Below are positions 35,063 to 44,872 of a DNA stretch of 64,000 nt, piece after piece. Each line of letters begins with the position of its first letter. Positions within the stretch are counted from its first letter, which is position 1. This DNA comes from Steromphala cineraria (lineage: Eukaryota > Mollusca > Gastropoda > Trochida > Trochidae), in the NCBI GenBank assembly GCA_916613615.1, contig OU744732.1, forward strand, positions 46,987,227 through 47,051,226. The letters run 5' to 3'. The position numbers were made by a program, and so were the translations under genes. The notes beneath the pieces were generated by a model, which saw only the letters and a program-made list of their open reading frames with translations, had not been told where the DNA came from and ran no database searches.

Positions 35063-36330
35063 ATCTTTAAGCGTTATGCACTAACTCTCAGGTTCCACTC
35101 TGTTATCGCCACGGAGGTTGAATTGAAACGAAAGACATTTTGATCAAATACTGAGTTTCAGTGCTGATTATATTTCAGGAAATATTTCTTTATTATTAAT
35201 GTGAGGTATCTCTGATAAGGTTAAATTAAGGGTAACTTTAGGGAATATTTTTAGGGATTTTGTACTTTTACTATTCAGAACCAATTTTTTTTGCGCTCTG
35301 CGCATCATTATCTTTCTAGTTTATTTTGAAAGTGCATTTCCGGTTTCGGTTTCAAATGACAGACCATGCTGTCACAGTCTCAACGTGAAGTTTGCTTCAA
35401 TACTAGAGTATTTTGGGAGGTTCACTCTTCAGGTAACTTTCATTTCATTGAAATTTTTACATTTTCACATTATCTGGAATATAACTAAAGCAATGAAACC
35501 ATTTGTAACTACTTCAACGTTATATATGGGCAAATGTTTAGCATATGCCCATAAAGTAAAAGTACAATAAACAATGTTGAACTCATGTGTTGTTGCGAGA
35601 TACATACATAAAAGAGAGCTACAAATTGCTTTTCTCTTCAGCAACGCGATTTTATACAATTTGTTGTTGTTATACATCGATAGAAGCACAAAACATGTAG
35701 AAAAATCCTTATAATTACAAAATCAACCTTTTACCAAAGTTTTATTTCATTATTTTCAAAAAATCAAACATCAATATAGTGAGATTGTGGTTTGTAACAC
35801 GAAACAATACAAAGTTGAATTGAGAACTTTATTAACTAAAACGGCAGAAGATTAAATTTCGTTTTCGCAACCATTGACACCCATGCAATCACATTTCGTC
35901 TTAACCAGAATCCGTATTTTGGAATAACCCTATTTAGCATACCACACGACATTCAAAATGTCCACCGTTTGCAAGACGTTCGGAGCGAACAAGCTTGACG
36001 ACTCGTAGTTATTAAAATGCAGCCTTTCCGGTGAATGTATGGATTTCGTTAGGGAGAGGAATGTATTTACATGTTACAAACGCAGATGGGAAGATATGTC
36101 ATACCTGTCTTTGCAACAGAACGTAACTCGCAATTGTCAATACCGAACTATTGCATCAGATGATTGTGATGTCACAAGGAATGAATGCACATGGTATGGT
36201 GTCAAATTTCTCTGCATTCATCGAGAAATAGGAGTAGGTTTTTGAGCGCTCTCCTCCAATCAGAATCGCGGAAATTAGTGTAACAAAATCATTTTGTAAA
36301 TATATCATCATGACCTCTGATTGCAATATT
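35063..36330. other. Intergenic, nothing recognised
   Basis: Several short open frames (for example 35385-35570 and 36039-36245) show no motif and no family resemblance. Confidence 0.45.
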
Positions 36331-36344
36331 CTGTCTTCTACACA

Positions 36345-37932
36345 AAACTAGGGCGAAACCGCATTATCGGTGGTTGGGCCTTTTCTAAGGGAAGTAACTC
36401 TGTTTTCCCACTTTCATGCGGAGCTACGGCCGTTGTTGACGTAGTCACGCGCGCAATGGATACTAATGGCGTGTCTGTATCCTATCTCCGTAACATTTTC
36501 CTTGATTTCTTGGTAAAATGGCACTTACAGTCGACAATAAATGTGATTTAGGGTGAGTAGTTTTCCTAAGATTATGAGTATGTTTTGGGATAGTTCGTGT
36601 GACAATTCCTAACTGCAGAATGATTGTTTCAAATGTGGGCCCACTGATTTTCATTCCCCTTATGCTCAGTCGACAGTGGGACCACAATTACAGAATTCGA
36701 ATTTTTCGAGAGGTTCAAAGATTCTGTTATTCTTGTGATATATTGACATTCTATATATTTCCCATCAAGTAATTTTGATGGAAAAGGTTCACCGATATGC
36801 AATATTTCTGATGAAATATTAACGTGACTACTTCAAATAGTATTGGTGGAAAAGATTCAACATTCTAAAATAGTTATGATTAAATACTGACGAGGCAATT
36901 TCAAATAGTTTTCATGGAAAAGGTTCATATCATTCTATGATATTTTCCATCATGTAATTTTGATTGAAAAGGTTCAACATTCTAAAATATTTATGATTAA
37001 ATACTGACGAGGCAAATTCAAATAGTTTTGATGGAAAATTAAGGTTCATGTTATTCTATGATAGTTTCCATCAATAAACTTTGATGGAAAAGTTTCAACA
37101 ACATCACTAGAACATTTCAGAGAAATTGATCATAAAACATAGTATTTTGGTAAATGTGGGCCCATTCGTTTCGACCTCTATAAGGAGCTCCCGAAGTGGT
37201 TAACTTTTGAGTAAACAAATTTAATTAGTTTTGATGGAAAAGGTTCAACATTCTAGATGATATTTCCCATCAAGATCAATAATCTAAAATGTGGGCCCAC
37301 TTCGGCCGCTCCCTGTAAGAGACCAAACGAGTGGGCCCACATTTACCGAAAGACATTATTTGGTGATCAATATCTCTAACATGGTCGATATATACGTAGA
37401 ATCAATGTCACGACCCTTGACCTAGGTCCTGACCTTTGATGTGACCAATGACAGGACATCACTCATTAATATGCATGAGCTGTGTCTTCTTTTCGCGGAA
37501 AATTTTAATGTCGTTTCTGATGGGAAAAAAACAAGAATAATATTCATTGGTAATGTTTATTTCGTATGAGAACATAAGAGTACTGTTTCTAGAATGTTTC
37601 CCCTCCAAATAAGTTACTTTTTCTACTGTTACACGCTTGTCAAATATGCGAAATCGTCGGTAGACCGTGATGATAACAAAGGTGGGCCCACGTATCTCGG
37701 CTCTATATAGGAACCAGTTCAAGTGGGCCCACATTTACGATTACCCAGAAGATGAGGGAACTTTGCTGATAAAGTCACTATTACTAAATAAGAAAACATG
37801 ATAAACGTACTTAGTACTAGCATGTCTTAATTTACTTGTAATCAATTATTTAATTGTGAATACGGAACTAAGTGGTATAGCTTCCATAGGTTCAATCAGA
37901 GTTACTTCCCTTAGAAAGTCCCCAACCACTGT
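36345..37932. repeat. Inverted pair of a ~60-bp sequence flanking a repeat cluster
   Basis: At 36345-36405, AAACTAGGGCGAAACCGCAT followed by GGTTGGGCCTTTTCTAAGGG is the imperfect inverse of 37878-37932 (on the minus strand ACTAGTTTTGGCGAAACCGT and GGTTGGGGACTTTCTAAGGG). The right arm overlaps the end of the transposase-like frame at 37911. The pair could be the ends of one element of about 1.6 kb or two opposite copies. Confidence 0.55.
36630..37738. repeat. Cluster of GTGGGCCCAC hairpins and TTTTGATGGAAAAGGTTC repeats
   Basis: Four hairpin units of about 50-60 bp are seen: 36630-36676, 37154-37200, 37289-37342 and 37679-37734. Each opens with (A)ATGTGGGCCCAC or GTGGGCCCAC, and the better ones close with GTGGGCCCACATTTAC. 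Their centres share a CT(A/G)TA(A/T)(A/G)G-like core. Between 36766 and 37275 about eight degenerate units of 50-68 bp carry TTTTGATGGAAAAGGTTCA and TACTGACGAGGCAA. No coding potential is seen. Confidence 0.7.
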
Positions 37933-38309
37933 AATACGGTTTCGCCAAAACTAGTGTATCTCAAATAGTGTTTTAAGAATTGCATGGTTTCTTTCAACTG
38001 TTTCTTTGTGCGCATTGGAAAGTTGACAACATCTTCCTGTTTATTACTGACTACCGTTCTATAGTTCAAAGATTTCTCAGTACAAAAGTGATGTGAATCA
38101 AGTTTTGTGTGCCTCTTGAGAAGTGTCCCGATATTCGCCCAATCGTGAATTGCACCTTTTTGGCTGTCACTTCCGAAAAGAGCACATAAAAAGCAAATGA
38201 CGCCATCTTTGGAATGAGAATATCGGAGAAAATCATTGTGATCAAGCTGTGTTGGATTAAACTTCCGTTTCACACCTCTTATGTCCATTAACGAGTATTC
38301 AGTGTTTTG
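37911..38309 (-). pseudogene. TTF-type zinc-finger fragment of a hAT/ZMYM1-like transposase
   Basis: The frame encodes about 125-130 residues containing FLRYSHSKDGVICFLCALFG, then WANIGTLLKRHTKLDSHH. The spacing of CxxC and HxxxxxHH after a W/F-L-x-Y-S-x-x-K-D motif is that of the TTF-type zinc finger at the N-terminus of hAT-related ZMYM1-like proteins. The frame ends at a stop (WLGTF) with no catalytic or dimerisation domain behind it, so this is only an N-terminal remnant. No methionine context is convincing; the open frame begins after a stop at 38310. Confidence 0.6.
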
Positions 38310-38310
38310 T

Positions 38311-38930
38311 TAGCCCTGACATCGGTTGAATCTCAACAGAGAAGAAGAATTTGTTCTGATTTTAGTTGCTTTCCTGTATACAAGCCAATATTGGTACCAG
38401 AGAAACTGTCGGATGGTTTCTGTGAACCAGAATGCATTGAAGGTTTACAAGTGGCGCCTTTTTCCCCGAAAGAGTTCAAGAATTATGTTTTGGAATTCGA
38501 AGACTGAACCTCTGATTTCGACTGTATTTTTACCAAAAAAAGAATGAATTTTTGTACAATCTTCACTTCTAAACTTTGTACTCATGATGTCTGAAATAGT
38601 CGACTCGAAATGATTAATGGTCTATACTGCTGTGCAATTTCCTAAACATTGATTTGCTCACACACTTGCACTAAGTAGAGAATAGACTAAAACCACCGTG
38701 ACAAAACGGCGCTGCCATAAATGTTTTGTCTAACACAAGCTTGACACGCTAATGCCAGACGACTAAATATAAACAGTTTTTGACACTTCTATAAACATTG
38801 CTACACTAGTCATCATCGAATGAGTTAAGATTGTATTGTGCGAAGACTATTGCTACATGTATCTGACGAATTTCACCAATAAATTACAGAAAAAATTAAC
38901 CAAAACCTAAAATCAAATTTTTAGGAATTT
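38311..38930. other. Intergenic, nothing recognised
   Basis: Open frames at 38307-38547 on the plus strand have no recognisable motif and lie immediately beyond the zinc-finger remnant on the other strand. Confidence 0.4.
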
Positions 38931-38934
38931 CAAA

Positions 38935-39551
38935 GTGTAAGCACTTGCTTTTTGTGCTACATGGTAGTTACGCCTCTGTACGTCAGAAATACAAGAACCG
39001 GACACACTCACTTCTTTTAATTCCAATCTCAAATCTTTTAAATCTATCAACAATCGTTATACAGCTCCAAAATATTATGATTATGGACCGAGAAACACCA
39101 ACATTATTCTCACAAAACCACGTTATATGTGTAGTCCCCTAAATTATGATCTATTTTGTGTCAGTATTTTGGACAAGCCAAGCTGTTCATGTGGAAATAA
39201 TTGTGAGAATTCCTACCATTACTTGTTTAATTGTAAATTATATCATTTAGAAAGAACTGTCATGATGGCAAACTTACGCAGTGTTACCACTTTGAACATT
39301 ACTTGTGACTTACTCTTGTGTCGCAATGCTGATCTGAATATCAATATAAATCAGAGTATATTCAAAATTGTTCAAACCTACATAAGTCAAACAAAAAGGT
39401 TCCTTTAATTATTGTATAAGTTTTGTATTTATCTGTTCTCTTCTGTCCATCTTATGTAATATTTAATGTACATATTAGGGAGAGGGTTTTCTAAGTTGTA
39501 TAACTTGAACCCAATCCTTTTCTGATGAATAAAATATGTCTAAACTAAACT
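38935..39551 (+). mobile_element. 5'-truncated non-LTR retrotransposon, 3' end
   Basis: A frame at 39127-39408 encodes SPLNYDLF, then CSCGNNCENSYHYLFNCKLY and R, the C-terminal CxCG...E..xH.LF.C..Y..R motif that follows the reverse transcriptase of many LINE elements. The preceding piece (DRETPTLFSQNHVICVV) lies in another frame, so there is a frameshift. A short 3' tail follows, ending ATGAATAAAATATGTCTAAA plus CTAAACTAA repeats near 39551. No reverse transcriptase core is present. Confidence 0.7.
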
Positions 39552-40430
39552 AACCGGACACAATGTACTATGTATCCATAAAAATACAAATGAATACAAT
39601 GTACTTTGCAAAGAACAAAGATCTAAAAGCCAGTAATCACCAAACATACGTAATATGAATGCCAAGAAATATATATCTACAAGACTAGAAATACACATGA
39701 ATATTATACACAAGATGAACCATAACTAACCTTGAATTACGAATCCAAATTCCAAAGATCCACATGAATATCACAAAGATCCAATAACCACGAAACCACA
39801 AATGCACAGACAATGTCTCTGCACCTCCTGATAACATTAAAACCTAGATCTAGACCTTTTGACTTGAAAGACAGAAGGCTGAAAAGCATGAAGCTGGAGA
39901 AAGCAGAAGGGTCGCGCTTGGGCTGGGCTATTGTTTGATAGTGCACTGGTGACTCAGTGAGTTCGAAATGCTCATGCAAAAGCTGAAGTGCAGATTAGGT
40001 TAAGCTAAATGTTAAGAATAAGGCTAAAAGATATGCTTGACAGAATATTGTATTCAGCCCCAATTAAATTAAAAAATACACTACAAATATATATTTACAA
40101 CATCTGATGCTCTTACATTTGTTGTGATATAGACGTATTGTGTATTCAGTCACAATAAGATAAAAAATTACACTAAATATATATATTTACCACATCTGAT
40201 GCTGTTACATCTGTTGGAAATGGGATCTGGTGACATTTCTCTCTTTACGAAAGCAATGTTAGGTGTATGAAATACCTTTCTGAATATCAGGATCACAATG
40301 TATGATTTTGGAATAATATACATCATTAGCAATATTCTGACTATTGGGTAGAAAAAATAACCTAAAAAAACCTCACCTATTCGTAACGCTTTAGTTTCCG
40401 GAACATATCTCAAAAAAACGTTCAATAATG
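39552..40430. repeat. Intergenic with a two-copy ~90-bp tandem repeat
   Basis: 40040-40126 and 40132-40217 are similar (TATTGTATTCAGCC and TATTGTGTATTCAGTC; both continue to ACATCTGATGCT). No gene is supported in this stretch. Confidence 0.5.
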
Positions 40431-41085
40431 TTTTACGAAACTTAGTATGTGGTTAGATCTAATACTGGACTGGTGCCTTTTGCTATTTTGGATATTCTGA
40501 ATTTTATATTTGTTTCTGGTTTCCATGGGAAAATTTGAACTTAATGTACATTGGGGGAAGGGTCTGCTTCCGGGCCATATCTTCAAAACCTTTCAATATT
40601 GTTTTACAAAACTTGGTATGTGGTTAGACCTAATGGTGGTGTGGTGCCTTTAGCTATTTTTGTTATTCTAGATTTTTTGGTTTTCTTGTTTCCACGGAAG
40701 CAAGTTGGAAGCTTAGTGCATTTAGGGGGTAGGATCTGTTTCCCGACCATAACTCAAAAACTATTCAATATTTGTTTACAACATTTGGTGTGAGGTTATG
40801 ATGGCATGAGTGTTGATGTGGTGCCTTTTGCTATTTTAGATATTCTGAATTTCTGACTTTTTGATGGTATCCATGGCAACAATTCGAACTAAGTGCATTT
40901 TGGGAGAATGTCCATTTCCAAGTTATAGCTCAAAAACTGTTAAATTTTGTTTTACTTAACTTGGTACGTAGTAGGATCTAGAAGAGGAGTGGTGCATTTG
41001 CTCCTTCGGTTATTCTGAATTTTTTGTTTTTTTTTGTTTTTTGTTTTCACGGAAACAATTTGAACTTAGTACATATGCGGGTTAG
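40431..41085 (+). repeat. Degenerate tandem repeat, ~180-bp unit, about four copies
   Basis: Each unit contains AAAACT(T/G)TTCAATATTTGTTT-like sequence, then ACTTGGTATGTGGTTAGA, GGTGCCTTTTGCTATTTTGG and TTTCCATGG...AACTTAGTGCAT. Units start near 40431, 40590, 40770 and 40945. The 80-residue frame 40551-40793 is inside the array and not a gene. Confidence 0.7.
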
Positions 41086-41451
41086 GGTAATTTTCTGATT
41101 AAAAGTTTGTACGGGGGACATCACAGTGCATCACATGCACATATTTCTTGTTTTTATTTGTGTTCCCCTCAAAAAATAATTATAAAAATTGTAAGTTATT
41201 AATAAATATTCAACATAATCTCAGCATGTTGTACAACCAGAGTTTCTAGACAAAAAGTCAACAGAGAATTAATGTAGCCAATTCTTCACTACATAAATGT
41301 CAATTAAATTCAAAAAACTGGAAATAAAAGGTAACCACATTTTATAAAAAGTTAACACGTATGTCAATGGACGTTTTTTTCGGTGGTGACCGACTTTTGT
41401 TTTGGTACTGTACTCAAACGCCTCTCACTCCCTTCACTTGAGTTTAAACAA

Positions 41452-41457
41452 GGAAGT
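41452..41457 (+). promoter_or_regulatory. Conserved GGAAGT motif upstream of TLR-C leader exon
   Basis: The context is ACAAGGAAGTAAAT, 197 bp before the leader-exon donor. The flanking sequence otherwise differs greatly from units A and B, so its retention at the same distance stands out. Confidence 0.45.
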
Positions 41458-41529
41458 AAATTGGAGTCAATAGGACAATAAGGTGGTATTTCTATGCCCT
41501 TGTACAAATACTAACCACTACTTGATTGT

Positions 41530-41649
41530 ACAGTTGTTTGGATATGTCACTCATAAATCTTTACACATACCCTTACGTTGATTCTATTCAACTAGACATT
41601 GAACAATTCTCTACCCCTGTTCGTCTGTCGATCCATACTTACAAACAAG
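41530..41649 (+). other. Predicted 5' non-coding leader exon of TLR-C
   Basis: It shares CTCTACCCC(T)GTT and the 3' end CTTACAAACAAG followed by the donor GTACGT with the leader exons of TLR-A and TLR-B, although surrounding sequence is diverged. The intron that follows is 3.2 kb and ends at GTGTATTTCAG (44871). The 5' boundary is approximate (ACAGTTG). Confidence 0.55.
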
Positions 41650-41903
41650 GTACGTTTAATATTGCTACTCTCTATAATATAGTACGTAACAAGAATAAGA
41701 GTAAACTTCACTTGACTGATCAACTGATATAAACTAGCCTGATGATTCAAGACTTTTTAAAGAATATGTCCTAAATAAGCTGTTTATCATGTTGTCGGAG
41801 CACTGAATTGTTGGAAAAAAATGTTTGGTCACACATCTTAAGGCTTTGGTAGGCCAAGTAAAAATCATGATTTGTATAAACAATATTTGTTTCGCTAAAT
41901 AAT

Positions 41904-42660
41904 CAGGCGGTCATGCAATATATAAATAAAAAATCAGGCGGACATGCAATATATAAATAAAAATTGAAATAAAATTAACAAGTAAAGAAGCGAGCAGAGC
42001 TCACATACCCTCGCTTAAATAATTTAAAATAGTAAAACTGTTTAATATTGGTTAAAGTACTATGATAGTTGAGTATACAGTAAGTCTTTGTGTAAGTCTT
42101 CTTTCAACTGAAACCCCAATACCAATTTCATTAATAGGTTTTACAATTTAAAGGGTTCATCTAGGGATAATGGTTGATCTTTGTTTCAAATTTGAGGTAG
42201 TTATCATGAATATTCTACGAGATGCACGATGACAAAATTATTTTTGTTGAGTCACTTTGTAAGTCATGTTTTCCAAAGAAACCACAGAAAAGAAAACCCA
42301 TATATCGTTTAACTCTCACAAGGCATATCCAGCAATCACGATTGACATATGAAGCAAATTTGGTGAAACGGAGATGTATATTTTAGGAAATATGTTCTGG
42401 ACAAAGTAATTTATAACAGAAACACTTTTTAGTCATATATCCACAGAAACTGCAAACAATAAAAATAATTTGTTGGTTTCACTCTCAAAAGGCACATCTA
42501 GGGATCATGGTTGATAAGTGTATGAAGTTTGGTGAAGCTACGAAGTATAGTTTTGGAGATATGCTCCGGACAAACTTTTGTGACGGACAGACCGACGGAC
42601 AGAATGAACGCTATATATCCCCGCTTACGCTGTACAGCGGGGGAAAAATAGGTAAATATT
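41904..42660. repeat. Tandem and dispersed repeats in the TLR-C intron
   Basis: AATCAGGCGG(T/A)CATGCAATATA is present twice at 41904-41965. From about 42060 to 42655 a ~170-bp unit recurs about three times, with CTCTCAAAAGGCACATCTAG and GGATCATGGTTGAT at 42482 and weaker copies at 42150 and 42311. It ends in GACGGACAGACCGACGGACA and the hairpin CCCCGCTTACGCTGTACAGC followed by GGGGG. Confidence 0.6.
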
Positions 42661-42770
42661 ACAATAAAGTGGATAAATCACCCAAATGAAGTAACTCTAT
42701 CACAGATTCATCAATTGTTGATTGTGGGTCATTTTAGGCTGAGGAAAGATCCAGTCTCGTTTGACTCGAT

Positions 42771-43093
42771 ACTTCTGTCAGACTAGGCCGAGACAGTCTA
42801 GACTTCTGTCAGACTATGCCGAGACAGTCTAGACTTCTGTCAGACTAGGCCGAGACAGTCTAGACTTCTGTCAGACTATGCCGAGACAGTCTAGACTTCT
42901 GTCAGACTAGGCCGAGACAGTCTAGATTTCTGTCAGGCTATGCCGAGACAGTCTAGACTTCTGTCAGGCTAGGCCGAGACAGTCTAGACTTCTGTCAGGC
43001 TAGGCCGAGAGAGTCTAGACTTCTGTCAGGCTAGGCCGAGATAGTCTAGACTTCTGTCAGGCTAGGCCGAGATAGTCTAGACTTCTGTCAGGC
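42771..43093 (+). repeat. 31-bp minisatellite, ten full copies
   Basis: The unit is ACTTCTGTCAGACTAGGCCG followed by AGACAGTCTAG. Units 1-6 alternate TAGGCC and TATGCC, giving a 62-bp higher-order period. Units 6-10 change CAGACT to CAGGCT, and units 8-10 change GACAGT to GAGAGT or GATAGT. The last unit is partial. It lies in the TLR-C intron. Confidence 0.95.
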
Positions 43094-43876
43094 AATCCCA
43101 GAGGCCTCTTGAGTTACCTCAGGCCTGGGGTCTTCTTTTGGCTGGTGTAAAATGAGGCTTAAAATAATATATACTCATGTTATCTTAGGATAGTAATACA
43201 AGGGTGCAATACGAAATGGGTCTACAAATCCCGTATTGCACGGCAGATTCCGTATTGCATGGCTGCCGGTTCTACTTTTTTCAAGCTTCGGCAATTCTCG
43301 GAACTTTCCGTCCCTTATTATCTATTTAATATCTAATTTATCTAATCAAAACATCAGAAATTATGTATCTCACTGCATTGGTAAAAACACTGCTTTTTAT
43401 TATGATATTGAAGAATAATAGAGTGAGAAACTAGTGTTATCGTTAGTAAAGAAACTGCAAAACAACTTGAAACGGAAATCCTAAACCAAATTCCGAAAAA
43501 CATCGCTAGTAACACTTCGCAATTATGACGTCATAGCCGACAACGATTATGGCGTCATTTCCTTGGTCGTTTAAACGAAGCCCGTCGCTTGGAAGCATGA
43601 ACTTGCGTTTTTCATATTCAAAACAAAATAAATAATTACTATGAAATAACTTGTATCACTTAAGTTAGTTTTCACACTTGAGAAAATAGTCTCTAACGTT
43701 TAACTATGCAAAGAAATGATAGATAAAAAGATAATTGAGGTATTAAATCATTAGTCGAGCGTGCGAAGGTAACCGCCTTATTCGCATTATGTATCAATGC
43801 GCAGTGTGACGTCTGGGATGATTTAAGCAATTCAAATTTACTTGTAAAAAGGTTAAAAAGAGAGTATATAATAAAT

Positions 43877-44015
43877 ACAGAACGTTATACGTGTGCGTTT
43901 TGGTCGTTTGTATTGAACTCAAAGATGTCATGTCTTCGAACTCGTTGTTCCTCCACGTCCATGACTTCTTCTCGTTCAATACAAACGACCCAAATGCACA
44001 GGTATGACGTTCTGT
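43877..44015. repeat. Long hairpin, two 41-bp arms
   Basis: The arm at 43877-43917 (ACAGAACGTTATACGTGTGC, continuing to TCGTTTGTATTGAA) is the near-perfect reverse complement of 43975-44015, with about four differences, two of which would be G:U pairs in RNA. The loop is 57 bases. It could be a small foldback element or a transcribed hairpin. Confidence 0.75.
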
Positions 44016-44267
44016 AAATATACACCGAACCTGTTCCATAGCTGTGTAAACGGTGTAAGACACCCCTGATTGCCAAAGTTGTACGAAGATTTATTGCGTG
44101 AACCATTATTTTTATTCACTTACGACTTACTTGTAAATTGTTAAAACATTCTATTGAAATTTTTTAAATCAGGGATTTGTCTTTTTGAATTTGAAATTAG
44201 AATCTTCAATAGATAAATAACTACAACAGAAGGTAACGAATGCAGGAAGGCCTTTCACAAGGAAAAA

Positions 44268-44692
44268 AAGGAAGAGCGGACTACCAATGTTCTGACTTGC
44301 ATTATCAAGGAAGATGTGTAATCTAAGTGGATTAAAATCAGAAAGCAATACCCGCTGTCGTACAAGATATGTTTACAGTAGACTTTAGGTCAAGTACTTC
44401 CTTTTTGTTTATGAGGATAACCTTCAAATATTCTCATATGTGATTACACATTTATTGACTTCAGTTGAATACAATGGTTTATTGACCTCGCAACAGTTAT
44501 GTTCAAAGGAAGAGCGGACTATCAATGTTCTGACTTGCATTATCAAGGAAGAAGTGTAATCTAAGTGGATTAAAATCAGAAAGCAATATCAGCTGTCGTA
44601 CAAGTAGTTGTTTACAGGTGACTTTAGGTCAGGTACTGCTTTTTGTTTATGCTGAGATTTTCAAATATTCTCATACATGTATGTCATTGAAA
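44268..44692 (+). repeat. Two-copy tandem duplication, ~240-bp period
   Basis: AGGAAGAGCGGACTACCAAT at 44270 recurs as GGAAGAGCGGACTATCAATG at 44509. The similarity continues through ATTATCAAGGAAGA, TTAAAATCAGAAAGCAAT and TTTTCAAATATTCTCAT-like sequence. It lies 200-600 bp before the TLR-C coding exon. Confidence 0.75.
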
Positions 44693-44872
44693 ATTGTTAA
44701 CACCTATAGTATTCACCACTGCTTCATATTTCCTCAACCTGCAATGAACGGATTTTTACACAGACCATGTCACCACTAAAGTATTTCTAAACATTGTGAA
44801 AAACCTATGTAAGAAATGCAGCTCTGAATATATTTCGTATTGATGATGTTAATGCACTGTGTGTATTTCAGG

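Noticed and set aside
38307..38547. Two overlapping plus-strand frames of 66 and 73 residues
   Set aside because: No motif, no splice context, and immediately next to a transposase remnant on the opposite strand.
40551..40793. 80-residue open frame
   Set aside because: It is inside the degenerate 180-bp tandem array and not preserved in other units.
42771..43093. CRISPR-like array
   Set aside because: Repeats are contiguous with no unique spacers, in a eukaryotic intron. It is a minisatellite. The same holds for 48648-48880.
44840..44872. Eleven extra N-terminal residues for TLR-C from an upstream in-frame ATG
   Set aside because: They lie before the acceptor GTGTATTTCAG; TLR-A and TLR-B start directly after the same acceptor with MKT.
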